From positions 162,334 through 226,333 of the forward strand of contig NZ_LCZJ02000023.1 in assembly GCF_001012825.1 (NCBI RefSeq): a stretch of 64,000 nucleotides of DNA, read 5' to 3'. How positions within the stretch are numbered: the stretch's first letter is position 1; each line of letters opens with the position of its first letter. A program made the position numbers and the translations under genes. Of this stretch, positions 7,634 to 17,758 are shown one piece after another. Source of the stretch: Paenibacillus etheri (lineage in GTDB: Bacteria; Bacillota; Bacilli; Paenibacillales; Paenibacillaceae). Under the pieces are notes generated by a model, which was not told the DNA's origin, did no database searches, and saw only the letters and a list, made by a program, of their open reading frames with translations.

Positions 7634-10600
7634 TTAAGCGATCTCTGCTTCCTCATCCTCTAAACGTACAGAGACAAGCTTGGATACTCCGCCTTCTTCC
7701 ATCGTCACCCCGTAGAGCACATCTGCCTCTTCCATCGTTCCTTTGCGGTGTGTAACGACGATAAATTGTGTTTGTTCCGAGAACTCACGCAAATACTGAG
7801 CAAAACGTACAACATTCGCTTCATCTAGCGCCGCCTCTACCTCATCCAGAACACAGAACGGAACCGGCTTCACTTGCAGAATAGCAAACAACAGAGCCAT
7901 CGCAGTTAAGGCGCGTTCCCCACCGGAAAGGAGCTGCAGGTTTTGAAGCTTTTTACCTGGTGGCTGGGCCACGATATCTATACCTGTTTCAAGCATATGC
8001 TCTGGATCTAGCAGCATGAGATCAGCTCGTCCACCACCGAACAACTTCGAGAACACCGTACCGAATTGTTTACGGATGGCGTCAAAGGTCAGCTTGAAGC
8101 GTTTGGACATTTCATCTTCCATCTCACGGATGACTTGATACAGGGTAGTCTTAGCTTCGACCAGGTCATCTTTTTGTCCACTGAGGAAGGTATAACGTTC
8201 ATGAACACGCTGATATTCTTCAATAGCACCTAAGTTGACTTCACCCAGTGCAGAAATACTGCGTTTCAGACGCTGTACATCCGCTTGTGCCGCAGGTACA
8301 TCTTCGGGCACAGGATAACGTTGCTTCGCTAGTTCATAGCTTAGCTCGTAGTCATCACTCAGCTTACGAAGAATATTATCAAGCTCAACATCAAGACGAC
8401 CCACAGAAACTTCAGTGGAACGCAGCTTGTCCTCCACGACTCTAAGTGCCTGACGTTGATCCTTGGTCTTGCCCTCCTCTAGTTCAAGCTTACGGGTTAA
8501 CGCTGAACGTTCCGCCCGAGCTAAATCCAAAGTACCGGCTGTCTCTTCCTTCTTCAGACGATAACTATTCAAATCTTCTTTCTGTTTCACAGTTTCCAAA
8601 GCATTACTAGCCAAATCCTGTTCGATCGTATGTAACAGATTTCGATTCTGGCGCAGCTCTTTATCCTGTGAACCCGCATCTTGTCTTAGACGACGTAATT
8701 GCTCCTCCAGGGAGAAGATCTCCTGATCGAGCTTGCCTTCCGAAACTTTCATACTGGTCAGCTTACCTTGCAACTCTTCTTTAGCTGATTCATTCGCTTT
8801 ACGCGCCGATTCGGCATTACGGATACCCTCATGAGCTTCCTTCTCTTCCTTCTCGAGACGTTCAAGCTCAGCAGAGGCTTGTTTCCGAGTCTCCTCAAGC
8901 GTGCGGACCTCACTTTCAAAGCCACTACGTTCCGCGCCTGTGCTCTCCACTTGTTCCAGTACATGCCGAAGCTCTTGTTCAAGTTGCTTCAAATCACCAG
9001 AAACGCGTTGCTCTTCCAGTCTTTTCTCATCACCATCACGGCGCAGGTCCTCTAGCTTCACGCTAGCGTTCTCCTGCTCTTCACGAAGTCTGGCTATACC
9101 TTGTTTCAGCTTAACAATCTGACGTTCGCTCTCTTCAATCTCACTACTCAGCTGATCCAACTGGCGTTTACGACTAAGCAAGCTATTGTTCTTCTTATGC
9201 TGGCTACCACCAGTCATGGAGCCCCCGGCATTTACTACATCACCCTCCAGCGTAACCACACGATAACGGTACTGGCATCTAGCGGCGATACGGTTTGCCT
9301 GTTCCAGGCTCTCAGCAATAACTACATTGCCAAGCAAACTGCCAACAATACTTGCATACTTATCATCGTATCCAACGAGTTCGGAACCAATTCCAACAAA
9401 ACCTTCAGCGTCTTCCACCATTCCACGGTCACTACCGGAAATCTGACGCGGGCGGATAACATCGAGTGGTAGAAAAGTAGCTCGTCCCAGTTGACGTTGC
9501 TTTAGAAATGATATCGCTTGACGAGACACGCTCTCATTATCCATAACAACATGTTGCAGCGACGCACCGAGCGCAGTCTCGACAGCCATTTCCAGCTTCT
9601 CCGGAACGGAGATGAGTTCAGCAACTGCACCATGCACCCCGTTAAGCTGTCCTTTACGAGCCCCTTTGAGTACTTCTTTAACCCCTAGCATAAAGCCATC
9701 GAAATCATCCTGCATTTCTTTCATGGTTTCATGACGAGAGACTTGCGCTTCACGCTTCTGTTCCCACTTCCGCAGGCCTGACTGAGTCTCTTCAATCAGC
9801 TTCTGACGTTTACTAAGTTGTTCACTTTCAGTAATATAAGCACCACGAAGATTGCTTAGTTCTTTTCCAAGCTGGGCAATCTTGTCTTTTAGCCCTTTCT
9901 GGCTAGCAGACAATTCTTCATGCCGTGCAGTCCATTTGCCGCTTTCTTCTTCACTGCGGCTCATACGGCGTTCCAGATTCTCCTTCTGTTGATCCGCGTA
10001 ACGAATTTCGTTACGTGCATTCGCCATAAGGTTCATTAACTCCAGGAGAGCACTTTTCAGCTTCTCCTCCTGGCTCTGACTAATACCGTCAGCCACACCT
10101 TCAAGCCTTGTTTCTTCCTCTTCGATCTGTTTCCGAAGCTCAACAAGCTTAAGCCGGGACGCTTCGAGCTTAGATTCTAAATCCCCAAGCTCACGCTGGC
10201 GATCCGCAGACCGCTCACCTACAGAACCTAATGTGAGCATTAACTGTTCACGGTTGCTCTCTAGATTACGCTTGCGCTCCTTCAGTACTTCCCCATAACC
10301 TTCGCTCTTCTCATAAGCTTCACTATAACGGAGCAATTGCTCTTGCTGCTTCTCGATCTGTTCTTCTAACGCGCGCAGTTCAGCACGTCCGCTTTCCAGC
10401 TTGGCATCATGGGCAGAGACAACTGTAGATAGCTCCAATTGCTCATCCTTTAAAGTTTCTAGCTTAGCGTTTCCTTCCTGCCAAGCCGTATGAATCCCCT
10501 CAATCTGGTGCACATAGACTGAGATCTCCTGATGCTTCAGTTGTTCCCGAAGTTCTTTAAAACGAATGGCCTTCTCCGATTGATCCTTAAGAGGACCAAT

Positions 10601-11203
10601 CTGATCCTCAAGCTCACTAATCAAATCGTGAATCCGAAGCAAATTTTGCTCGGTGTCGTCGAGCTTTCGACTTGCATCTTTTTTACGCGATTTATATTTT
10701 ACAATACCCGATGCCTCTTCAAAGATGCCTCGCCGATCCTCGGAACGAGTACTCAGAATCTCTTCGATCCGACCCTGTCCGATAATCGAATAAGCCTCAC
10801 GCCCGATACCGGTATCCATGAACAGCTCTGTGATATCCTTCAGTCGGCAGGATTGCTTATTAATTAAATATTCACTCTCACCGCTACGATGAACACGCCG
10901 AGTCACTGTAACTTCGCTAAAATCCAGCGGTAGTGTGTGATCCTCATTATCGAGCGTAAGTGATACCTCGCCATAATTCACAGCTTTACGCGCGTCACTA
11001 CCGGCAAAAATAATATCTTCCATCTTGCCGCCACGCAGTGATTTAGCACTCTGTTCGCCGAGTACCCAGCGTATGCCGTCAGAAATATTGCTCTTGCCGC
11101 TTCCGTTCGGACCCACTACGGCCGTTATTCCGCGCACAAATTCCATTTCTGTTTTGTCGGCAAATGATTTAAAACCAGCTAATTCTATCCGTTTCAAAAA
11201 CAT
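7634..11203 (-). CDS. smc: Chromosome segregation ATPase SMC
   Basis: A 1189-residue structural-maintenance-of-chromosomes protein. It forms the antiparallel coiled-coil arm of the SMC-ScpAB condensin that resolves sister origins. The N-terminal head holds GPNGSGKSN (Walker A, 31-39). Two long heptad coiled coils (about 165-500 and 675-1010) flank the hinge near 510-670, which includes the GGSMTGGS glycines. The C-terminal head has LSGGERALTAMALLFAIL (signature) and CVLDEVEAALDEANV (Walker B). Length matches the family. AGGTGATAGGCAAGT precedes the ATG. It is separated from rnc by a strong hairpin terminator, so it probably also has its own promoter in 11204-11290. Confidence 0.97.
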   Translation of the reverse strand: MFLKRIELAGFKSFADKTEMEFVRGITAVVGPNGSGKSNISDGIRWVLGEQSAKSLRGGKMEDIIFAGSDARKAVNYGEVSLTLDNEDHTLPLDFSEVTVTRRVHRSGESEYLINKQSCRLKDITELFMDTGIGREAYSIIGQGRIEEILSTRSEDRRGIFEEASGIVKYKSRKKDASRKLDDTEQNLLRIHDLISELEDQIGPLKDQSEKAIRFKELREQLKHQEISVYVHQIEGIHTAWQEGNAKLETLKDEQLELSTVVSAHDAKLESGRAELRALEEQIEKQQEQLLRYSEAYEKSEGYGEVLKERKRNLESNREQLMLTLGSVGERSADRQRELGDLESKLEASRLKLVELRKQIEEEETRLEGVADGISQSQEEKLKSALLELMNLMANARNEIRYADQQKENLERRMSRSEEESGKWTARHEELSASQKGLKDKIAQLGKELSNLRGAYITESEQLSKRQKLIEETQSGLRKWEQKREAQVSRHETMKEMQDDFDGFMLGVKEVLKGARKGQLNGVHGAVAELISVPEKLEMAVETALGASLQHVVMDNESVSRQAISFLKQRQLGRATFLPLDVIRPRQISGSDRGMVEDAEGFVGIGSELVGYDDKYASIVGSLLGNVVIAESLEQANRIAARCQYRYRVVTLEGDVVNAGGSMTGGSQHKKNNSLLSRKRQLDQLSSEIEESERQIVKLKQGIARLREEQENASVKLEDLRRDGDEKRLEEQRVSGDLKQLEQELRHVLEQVESTGAERSGFESEVRTLEETRKQASAELERLEKEEKEAHEGIRNAESARKANESAKEELQGKLTSMKVSEGKLDQEIFSLEEQLRRLRQDAGSQDKELRQNRNLLHTIEQDLASNALETVKQKEDLNSYRLKKEETAGTLDLARAERSALTRKLELEEGKTKDQRQALRVVEDKLRSTEVSVGRLDVELDNILRKLSDDYELSYELAKQRYPVPEDVPAAQADVQRLKRSISALGEVNLGAIEEYQRVHERYTFLSGQKDDLVEAKTTLYQVIREMEDEMSKRFKLTFDAIRKQFGTVFSKLFGGGRADLMLLDPEHMLETGIDIVAQPPGKKLQNLQLLSGGERALTAMALLFAILQVKPVPFCVLDEVEAALDEANVVRFAQYLREFSEQTQFIVVTHRKGTMEEADVLYGVTMEEGGVSKLVSVRLEDEEAEIA

Positions 11204-11292
11204 ACTTGCCTATCACCTCTGACCCATTATACCATAGCGTTTATTAGCCTAAAATAGCTTCAAAATGAAGCTTGGACTATTCTTTCGAAAAA

Positions 11293-11347
11293 GAGCAGCA
11301 ACGGTCTGAGCTCCGCCTAAACGCCGGTATTCAGACCTTTGCTGCTC
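11293..11347 (-). terminator. Long-stem terminator between rnc and smc
   Basis: Arms 11293-11309 and 11331-11347 pair over 17 bp with one mismatch (GAGCAGCAA... with ...TTGCTGCTC) around a 21-base loop, followed on the minus strand by TTTTTC. It lies 28 bases after the rnc stop. The stem is unusually long for a simple terminator. Confidence 0.8.
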
Positions 11348-11374
11348 TCCTCCGCTTGTCCACATGATGCAAAA

Positions 11375-12079
11375 TCAAGCACCATCTTCTTTCAGATGCA
11401 ACAGTGCAGCTGCTGCAGCCTGCTGCTCTGCTTCCTTTTTCGAGCGGCCGCTCCCTTTACCAAGTGAACGGTTAGTCATTAACACTTCAGAGACGAATTC
11501 ACGCTCATGCGCGGGTCCCCGTTCTTCAATGATCCGATATTCCAACGTACCCATATTGTGCTGCTGAATTAGCTCTTGCAGTTCCGTCTTGTAATCGGTC
11601 ATCTGCATTTGCAGTTTCCCATCCGTCTCCACAAGTGGAAATACGTGATTATCAAGAAAAGACCTTACGGTTTCCAGTCCTTGGTCAAGATAAAGCGCTC
11701 CCACGAAGGATTCGAACACATCAGCCAGAAGGGCCGGGCGAGTACGTCCGCCCGTAAGTTCTTCCCCTTTTCCCAGTAGTACATACCGGCCAAAACCTAA
11801 ACTCTCTGCAAACTTAACCAGCGAAGGCTCGCATACAATAGCAGCACGTAGCTTAGTCAGTTCCCCTTCAGGTCGATCTGGCAACAGATTGTACAAATAT
11901 TCAGAAACCGTCAGCTCCAGTACAGCATCCCCTAAAAATTCGAGACGCTCATTGTCCTGATGCTGGTTGAAACGGTGTTCATTCACATAGGATGCATGGG
12001 TAAAGGCCTGCTTCAGAAGCACAGAATCGTGAAATTGGATTTGAAGTTGCTGTTGTAACTGCTTCAGTTCTCCTTTCAC
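11375..12079 (-). CDS. rnc: Ribonuclease III
   Basis: A 234-residue double-strand-specific endoribonuclease that processes rRNA precursors and structured mRNAs. The nuclease domain (1-155) has the [13 protein letters not shown] signature with the catalytic Glu/Asp residues, and [13 protein letters not shown] supplies the second acidic set. A dsRNA-binding domain follows (about 160-230: [12 protein letters not shown]..., [20 protein letters not shown]). The start is GTG at 12079 with only a weak ribosome site. It begins 12 bp after the fabF stop, so it is the last gene of the fatty-acid operon and may depend partly on coupling. Confidence 0.96.
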   Translation of the reverse strand: MKGELKQLQQQLQIQFHDSVLLKQAFTHASYVNEHRFNQHQDNERLEFLGDAVLELTVSEYLYNLLPDRPEGELTKLRAAIVCEPSLVKFAESLGFGRYVLLGKGEELTGGRTRPALLADVFESFVGALYLDQGLETVRSFLDNHVFPLVETDGKLQMQMTDYKTELQELIQQHNMGTLEYRIIEERGPAHEREFVSEVLMTNRSLGKGSGRSKKEAEQQAAAAALLHLKEDGA

Positions 12080-12091
12080 CGCGCTGTCCCC

Positions 12092-13330
12092 TTACTGATT
12101 ATATTTTTTTAGAATGACTGTTGCGTTATGTCCCCCGAATCCAAACGAATTCGACATTACAATATCAAGATCCGCTTTACGTGGCACATTTGGTACATAA
12201 TCCAAATCACATTCTGGGTCCTGGTTGTTCAAATTAATCGTTGGTGCAATCATACCCTTTTGCAAAGAGAGTCCACAGATAATAGCTTCTACACCACCAG
12301 CAGCACCTAGAAGATGACCTGTCATGGATTTCGTTGAGCTAATAGCTACTTTATAGGCGTGTTCGCCTAATGCTTTCTTAACAGCCGCCGTTTCTGATCT
12401 ATCTCCTACAGGCGTTGAAGTACCATGTGCGTTGATGTAATCAATATCTTCAGGAGAGATACCAGCGTCACGGATCGCCATCTTCATGCAACGAGCTGCT
12501 CCATCTGGATCTGGTTCAGTCATATGGTGAGCATCAGCACTCAGACCATAGCCGATAACCTCAGCATAAATCTTCGCTCCACGCTTCTCTGCATGTTCAA
12601 GGGATTCCAGAATCAATATCCCAGCGCCCTCTCCCATAACAAAGCCATCGCGATCTACATCAAATGGCCGACTAGCCTTCTCAGGCTCGTCATTACGAGT
12701 GGACATCGCTCTCATAGCACAGAAACCTGCCATTCCTGTTGGACGAATGGTCGCTTCCGAACCACCGCAGATCATAGCATCTGCATCTCCACGTTGAATC
12801 AGACGGAATGATTCCCCAATGGAATGACTTCCTGTAGCACAGGCTGTCACTGTAGTCGTATTTGGTCCCTTTGCACCGAGGTTAATGGACAGCTGTCCAG
12901 AACCCATGTTAGCGATCATCATCGGGATAAAGAACGGGCTAACCCGTTTCGGCCCTTTTTCAAGCAACAGATTATGATTGTCTTCCCAAGTACCAAGACC
13001 TCCGATACCCGAACCAACAGATACACCGATCCGTTCAGCATCGATATCTTCACCGATCTTAAGTCCGCTGTCTCTCAACGCATCTTCACCGGCAGCCACT
13101 GCAAATTGTACAAAACGGTCCATTTTACGGGCTTCCTTGCGGCCAAAAAGCGCCTCAGGATCAAAGTCTTTAACTGAAGAAGCAATTTGCGTAGTATATT
13201 CACTGACATCAAAGGCTTCAACCATCGATACACCTGATTTACCGCTCATCAGATTATCCCAGAACGTCTCCAAGTCTTTCCCCAGTGACGTAATTACGCC
13301 CATCCCGGTTACAACCACTCTATGACTCAA
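12092..13330 (-). CDS. fabF: 3-oxoacyl-[ACP] synthase II
   Basis: The elongating condensing enzyme of type II fatty-acid synthesis (412 residues), joining malonyl-ACP to acyl-ACP. The thiolase fold has the nucleophile Cys164 in TVTACATGS, the first His in NAHGTSTPVGD and the second in MTGHLLGAAGG. The start is inferred as TTG at 13330, giving MSHRVVVTGMG, because GGGGTGA lies at proper spacing before it; an in-frame TTG six bases upstream is too close to that site. It follows acpP by about 220 bp and is followed at 12 bp by rnc. Confidence 0.94.
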   Translation of the reverse strand: MSHRVVVTGMGVITSLGKDLETFWDNLMSGKSGVSMVEAFDVSEYTTQIASSVKDFDPEALFGRKEARKMDRFVQFAVAAGEDALRDSGLKIGEDIDAERIGVSVGSGIGGLGTWEDNHNLLLEKGPKRVSPFFIPMMIANMGSGQLSINLGAKGPNTTTVTACATGSHSIGESFRLIQRGDADAMICGGSEATIRPTGMAGFCAMRAMSTRNDEPEKASRPFDVDRDGFVMGEGAGILILESLEHAEKRGAKIYAEVIGYGLSADAHHMTEPDPDGAARCMKMAIRDAGISPEDIDYINAHGTSTPVGDRSETAAVKKALGEHAYKVAISSTKSMTGHLLGAAGGVEAIICGLSLQKGMIAPTINLNNQDPECDLDYVPNVPRKADLDIVMSNSFGFGGHNATVILKKYNQ

Positions 13331-13509
13331 ACACAATCACCCCATCTATAGGCTGTATACATTATATTCAGAACTTATATACTGCGAATTATTACTATAT
13401 GAACAGCGGTCACCGCATTCATTAATGCTTCTGCGGCTCTGTTATAATCCCTATAAAGCTGCACATGGCAACCTTTAATACATCTTTAATGCTGTATAAA
13501 TGAGGAGAA

Positions 13510-13533
13510 GTCCCGCCCAAGTAGGAACGGGAC
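13510..13533 (-). terminator. Weak hairpin after acpP
   Basis: AGTCCCG and CGGGACT pair over 7 bp around a 10-base loop just after the acpP stop, but the following bases (TCTCCTCATTT) lack a clean T-run. It may act as a partial terminator that lowers fabF expression relative to acpP, or as a 3'-end stabiliser. The intergenic region 13331-13549 shows no other clear site. Confidence 0.35.
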
Positions 13534-13549
13534 TCTCAATCATATGACT

Positions 13550-13783
13550 CTAGGTATGAGATTGTATGTACTTCACAACTTCACCCACGGTCGTAATCGT
13601 CTCTGCATCTTCATCAGAGATTTCCATGTCGAATTCATCTTCCAATTCCATAACCAATTCTACTACATCAAGAGAATCAGCACCTAAATCATCTTTGAAA
13701 GACGCTTCTAATGTTACCTCAGCTTCATCGGCACCTAAGCGGTCGATGACAATGCGTTTTACACGCTCTAATACATCGGACAT
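13550..13783 (-). CDS. acpP: Acyl carrier protein
   Basis: A 77-residue acidic four-helix carrier. The phosphopantetheine attachment site is Ser37 in [25 protein letters not shown] lies directly before the ATG at 13783; upstream in-frame codons to 13867 lie beyond this ribosome site and are not taken as coding. Abundant ACP is needed by all Fab enzymes and PlsX around it. A copy of the ~100-bp structured repeat (13899-13997) lies between fabG and acpP. Confidence 0.97.
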   Translation of the reverse strand: MSDVLERVKRIVIDRLGADEAEVTLEASFKDDLGADSLDVVELVMELEDEFDMEISDEDAETITTVGEVVKYIQSHT

Positions 13784-13898
13784 CCGGTTCACCTCCTCTT
13801 TTGGTATTATACGAGATATGAGGTCAAAATACCATAGACCGCAAAAAACGCTTTCCTGATCCCTCACATTTCATCTTTAAAACAGTGTAATTTCTCCC

Positions 13899-13997
13899 AA
13901 GCATAAACGCCTTCGGCGTCCTTATAAGGACGTTAAGTGTTTAAGCGAGAAATATAAGGATAAAGTATAGTGTGAAACTTATACTTTCTTATATTTT
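13899..13997. repeat. ~100-bp structured repeat, copy 1 (between fabG and acpP)
   Basis: The plus-strand sequence begins AAGCATAAACGCCTTCGGCG and ends CTTATATTTTT. It folds into two hairpins: a first arm built around ACGCC-TTC-GGCGT and GTCCTTATAAGGAC, and a second from AAATATAAGG...AAGTATA paired with TATACTTTCTTATATTT. Three more copies lie at 18372-18473, 18619-18717 and 19699-19800, all in the same orientation. This copy is inside the fab operon and would be present in the acpP mRNA leader. Confidence 0.85.
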
Positions 13998-14007
13998 TGA
14001 CGGAGAG

Positions 14008-14757
14008 TTACATATACATCCCGCCATCCACGTGTAGTGTCTGGCCGGTCATATAAGCGGCGCCTTCAGAAGCCAGGAAAACAACTGCCATAGCTATCTC
14101 TTCCGGACGCCCAAGGCGAGCTAGTGGAATGCCCTTCTCTAGCTCACTGCGAACTTCTTCAGAAAGCTCACGCGTCATATCTGTATCAATAAACCCAGGA
14201 GCGATACAGTTAACGGTGATGCCACGCGAAGAGAGCTCACGAGCGGCTGCTTTTGTTAGACCGATAACACCGGCCTTAGCTGCAGAGTAATTAGCCTGAC
14301 CCGGGTTACCTGTCACGCCCACAACCGAGGAAATATTAATGATTCGACCATAGCGCTGTTTCATCATCGGACGTGTAGCTGCCTTAAGGCAATTAAACAC
14401 ACCTTTCAGATTCGTCTCGATCACTTGATCGAACTCTTCCTCTTTCATGCGCATAATCAGGTTGTCCCTAGTAATGCCGGCATTATTGACTACAATGTCA
14501 ATACGTCCCCAGGTATTAAGAACCTCTTTCACAAGGCTCTCGGCCTGTTCACTATTGCCGACATCTCCACGGAGCGCAATCCCCTCCGAGCCAAGCTCGG
14601 CAATACGAGCCACAGTCTCGTGTGCCGCCGCTTCACTCCCTGCATAGTTCACGGCCACCTTTACGCCGTGTTCTGCAAGAGCAAGCGCGATACTACGACC
14701 AATGCCGCGTGAGCCGCCAGTTACAAGGGCTGTCTGGCCCCGCAATGCTGAGAACAT
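14008..14757 (-). CDS. fabG: 3-oxoacyl-[ACP] reductase
   Basis: The NADPH-dependent ketoreductase of fatty-acid elongation (249 residues), an SDR-fold tetramer. Visible are TGGSRGIG (cofactor loop), NNAG, the catalytic Ser in ISSVVG, YSAAK (Tyr/Lys) and [24 protein letters not shown] precedes the ATG. It lies 52 bp after fabD and before acpP in the fapR-led operon. The identity is firm from context; a lone SDR could not be named this precisely. Confidence 0.96.
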   Translation of the reverse strand: MFSALRGQTALVTGGSRGIGRSIALALAEHGVKVAVNYAGSEAAAHETVARIAELGSEGIALRGDVGNSEQAESLVKEVLNTWGRIDIVVNNAGITRDNLIMRMKEEEFDQVIETNLKGVFNCLKAATRPMMKQRYGRIINISSVVGVTGNPGQANYSAAKAGVIGLTKAAARELSSRGITVNCIAPGFIDTDMTRELSEEVRSELEKGIPLARLGRPEEIAMAVVFLASEGAAYMTGQTLHVDGGMYM

Positions 14758-14809
14758 AGTCTAATCCCCTCTCAATCATGATCCTGTCGTCTAAATGTTA
14801 AACCATTTC

Positions 14810-15733
14810 TTACAAAACAGTTTGGACACTTTCAAGTGTATTAATGTTGATTACTTTGACTGTTTTGTCTATTTTGCGGATAAGACCAGCCAAAACACTG
14901 CCAGAACCAATCTCAACAAAAGTGTCTACACCATCTGCAATCAACCATTCAATACTGTCCTGCCATAGCACAGGAGAATACACCTGACGAACAAGCAGTT
15001 CGCGAATTTCTTCGGGATCTGTTACCGGTGATGCAGTGACATTAACGATGACAGGTACATTTGGAGTATTGAAGGTTACTTTCTTCAACTCTTCTGCCAA
15101 ACGATCTGCAGCAGCTCTCATCATAGAAGAGTGAAAGGGTCCACTTACTTCTAGTGGAATCGCCCGCTTACCACCTGCTTCTTTAACACGCTGTACAACA
15201 CCATTAACGCCTTCCTGAGATCCGGAAACAACGATTTGACCTGGGCAATTGACGTTAGCCAGTTCTACAACACCGCTCTCTTCAGATACAGTTTGGCATA
15301 ATACTGCCAGTGCTTCACGTTCAGCACCAAGTACTGCCGCCATTGCACCTTGGCCCCCTGGAACAGCTTCTTCCATGAAACGGCCTCTTAAGCGTACAAG
15401 TGTTACAGCATCTTCATATGACAATACACCCGCAGCTACTAGTGCGCTGTATTCACCAAGGCTATGTCCAGCAACATAATCCGGCTTCAAACCTTGTTCA
15501 CGTAGAGCTTCAAGATAGGCTACGCTAGCTGTAAGAAGCGCTGGCTGCGTGTTTACTGTCTGCTTCAACTCACTGTCCGGTCCTTCAAAAACCAGCTTGC
15601 TCAGTGGAAATCCGAGAACTTCATCCCCTTTCTCGAACACTGCACGGCTGTTTGGAAGAGCATCATAAACATCCTTGCCCATTCCAACTGCTTGTGCTCC
15701 CTGACCGGGAAAGACAAATGCAATTTTACCCAT
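14810..15733 (-). CDS. fabD: Malonyl-CoA:ACP transacylase
   Basis: A 307-residue enzyme that loads malonyl groups onto ACP. GQGAQAVGMG lies at the N-terminus, the nucleophile is Ser91 in GHSLGEY, an Arg lies in VRLRGRFMEEA, and the partner His in GPFHSSMM. The length is normal for the family. AAGGAGTTCATACTT precedes the ATG. It is downstream of fabH (37-bp gap) and upstream of fabG. Confidence 0.97.
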   Translation of the reverse strand: MGKIAFVFPGQGAQAVGMGKDVYDALPNSRAVFEKGDEVLGFPLSKLVFEGPDSELKQTVNTQPALLTASVAYLEALREQGLKPDYVAGHSLGEYSALVAAGVLSYEDAVTLVRLRGRFMEEAVPGGQGAMAAVLGAEREALAVLCQTVSEESGVVELANVNCPGQIVVSGSQEGVNGVVQRVKEAGGKRAIPLEVSGPFHSSMMRAAADRLAEELKKVTFNTPNVPVIVNVTASPVTDPEEIRELLVRQVYSPVLWQDSIEWLIADGVDTFVEIGSGSVLAGLIRKIDKTVKVININTLESVQTVL

Positions 15734-15770
15734 AAGTATGAACTCCTTCCCGTATAACGGTCTTAGCCTA

Positions 15771-16772
15771 TTACCAGATCAATACAGATGCGCCCCAAGT
15801 CAAGCCACCGCCGAATCCAACCATCAGGACGGTGTCGCCTTCTTTCATACGTCCTTCTTCCGCTGCTTCAACAAGAGCTAATGGAATGGAGGCAGCCGAA
15901 GTATTGGCATATTTATCAACATTGATCACACATTTCTCCGGTGGCAAATCAAGACGCTGCATAGCGGATTGAATGATACGAATATTCGCTTGATGTGGTA
16001 CGAACAAATCAATATCTTCCTTACCCAGACCAGCTTTAGTAAGCACACGTTCTGTAGCTGAGCCCATCACACGAACTGCAAATTTAAACACTTCACGGCC
16101 ATTCATATAAATGAAATGCTTCTTATCTTCAACGGTTTGTTGAGATGCAGGCAAGCGTGAACCGCCGGCTTCAAGCTTAAGCAAGCTCCCTCCGGAGCCT
16201 TCAGCACCCAGATCAAAGGATTGGAAACCACGACCTTCTGGAACCTCACCAATGATTACCGCACCTGCTCCATCGCCGAACAAGACACAAGTATTACGAT
16301 CCGTATAATCTGTGATGCGGGATAAAGTATCCGCACCTATAATAAGTGCATTGTTGTACATTCCATTCTGAATGAAGCCAACCGCTGTAGCTAAACTGTA
16401 TACAAAACCAGAGCAGGCTGCTGACAAATCAAACGCCGCAGCACCTTTAGCACCCAATTTATCCTGCAAAATGCAGGCTGTAGAAGGAAAGGCGCTATCA
16501 GGTGTTACTGTTGCAATAATAATAAGATCCAAATCTTCGGCTTTCATTCCCGCGGAATCAAGTGCCTTGAGTGCTGCTTCATACGCTAGATCAGAAGTTG
16601 CCTCGTGAGGCGCAGCAATATGTCTCTCCCGGATGCCTGTCCGACTGACGATCCACTCATCGTTAGTCTCCACTATTTTTTCCAGATCGCTATTTGTCAA
16701 TATTTTCTCAGGTACATATTTCCCAGTTCCTATAATCCCAACCGGTCGCAACTGTCTCATGTCGTCACTCAC
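15771..16772 (-). CDS. fabH: 3-oxoacyl-[ACP] synthase III
   Basis: A 333-residue initiating condensing enzyme that joins an acyl-CoA primer to malonyl-ACP. In branched-chain-lipid bacteria it selects iso and anteiso primers. The nucleophile is Cys120 in DLSAACSGF, with His in FVPHQANIRI and Asn in YANTSAAS. The chosen start is GTG at 16772, overlapping the plsX stop (GTGA); an ATG four codons later is possible. The overlap implies coupling with plsX. Confidence 0.96.
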   Translation of the reverse strand: MSDDMRQLRPVGIIGTGKYVPEKILTNSDLEKIVETNDEWIVSRTGIRERHIAAPHEATSDLAYEAALKALDSAGMKAEDLDLIIIATVTPDSAFPSTACILQDKLGAKGAAAFDLSAACSGFVYSLATAVGFIQNGMYNNALIIGADTLSRITDYTDRNTCVLFGDGAGAVIIGEVPEGRGFQSFDLGAEGSGGSLLKLEAGGSRLPASQQTVEDKKHFIYMNGREVFKFAVRVMGSATERVLTKAGLGKEDIDLFVPHQANIRIIQSAMQRLDLPPEKCVINVDKYANTSAASIPLALVEAAEEGRMKEGDTVLMVGFGGGLTWGASVLIW

Positions 16773-17758
16773 TTCCCGCTAATTTCCTTGGATATACTTG
16801 GCACAAGATCGGCTTGTAGAGCAATCCGCGCTTGTCTTACCGCATTCTTAACCGCATTTCCGTCAGAAGATCCGTGCCCCTTCACTACCAATCCGCTAAG
16901 ACCGAGTAATGGTGCACCACCGTGCTCTTTATAATCCATCTTACCCTTTAGAGCTCTAAGCTCCGGCATCAGCATAGCCGCGCCAAGCTTAGTCTTCAGA
17001 GAACGACTAAATTGCTCCTTGAGTAAAGAGAACAAGGCACCCGCTGTACCCTCTAGAGACTTCAGCAAAATATTACCGGCAAATCCATCGCAGACAAGCA
17101 CATCGCAGTTCCCTGTCAGTACGTCACGTGCCTCAACATTACCGATAAAATGTATGCCTGGCAAGTTCTCAAGCAGCGGATAAGCTTCTTTCGTCAATTC
17201 GTTACCCTTTCCAGGCTCCGTCCCTACATTCAGAAGTCCCACACGCGGCTTAGCTATACCATGCACCTTGTTCCGGTAAATGCTGCCCATCAGCGCATAT
17301 TGTACCAGATGTTCAGGCTTCGCATCCATGTTAGCACCAAGATCCAGAGCCAATACCCCAACATCGTCAAGCGTTGGAATCATAGGTGCCAGCGCAGGAC
17401 GTTCAATGCCCTGCATCCGGCCAACTACGAGGAGTCCCGTAGTCATTAACGCACCCGTGTTGCCTGACGAAATCATAGCATCTGCTTCACCTTCGCGCAC
17501 CATTCGTCCAGCTACAACCATGGATGAATCTTTTTTACGACGAACTGCCTTAACTGGCTCTTCATCAGAACCAATAACGTCTCCTGCATGACGTATTGTC
17601 AGATTAGACGGTTTGTCCTTGAGCAGTGGCTTTAATCTGGCTTCGTCACCAACGAGCACGATCTGCGTATCTTTCCATTCCGCGGCCGCGGACAACGCCC
17701 CCTCGACATTACATTCAGGAGCGTTGTCCCCGCCCATGGCATCAATGGCGATCAGCAC
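16769..17758 (-). CDS. plsX: Phosphate acyltransferase PlsX
   Basis: Makes acyl-phosphate from acyl-ACP for the PlsX/PlsY route to phosphatidic acid. The family opening IAIDAMGGDNAPE and the segments ISSGNTGALM, LDLGAN, NVGTEPGKGN and CDGFAGN are present. The start is taken as GTG at 17758 (protein VLIAIDAMGG), because AAGGGGG lies 8 bases upstream; an in-frame ATG at 17788 has no ribosome site and would deepen the overlap with fapR. It overlaps the end of fapR by 17 bp and fabH by 4 bp. Confidence 0.95.
   Translation of the reverse strand: MLIAIDAMGGDNAPECNVEGALSAAAEWKDTQIVLVGDEARLKPLLKDKPSNLTIRHAGDVIGSDEEPVKAVRRKKDSSMVVAGRMVREGEADAMISSGNTGALMTTGLLVVGRMQGIERPALAPMIPTLDDVGVLALDLGANMDAKPEHLVQYALMGSIYRNKVHGIAKPRVGLLNVGTEPGKGNELTKEAYPLLENLPGIHFIGNVEARDVLTGNCDVLVCDGFAGNILLKSLEGTAGALFSLLKEQFSRSLKTKLGAAMLMPELRALKGKMDYKEHGGAPLLGLSGLVVKGHGSSDGNAVKNAVRQARIALQADLVPSISKEISGK

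Noticed and set aside
14008-14757. fabG as a stand-alone SDR of unknown substrate
   Set aside because: Position between fabD and acpP, and the full set of catalytic motifs, make FabG firm.
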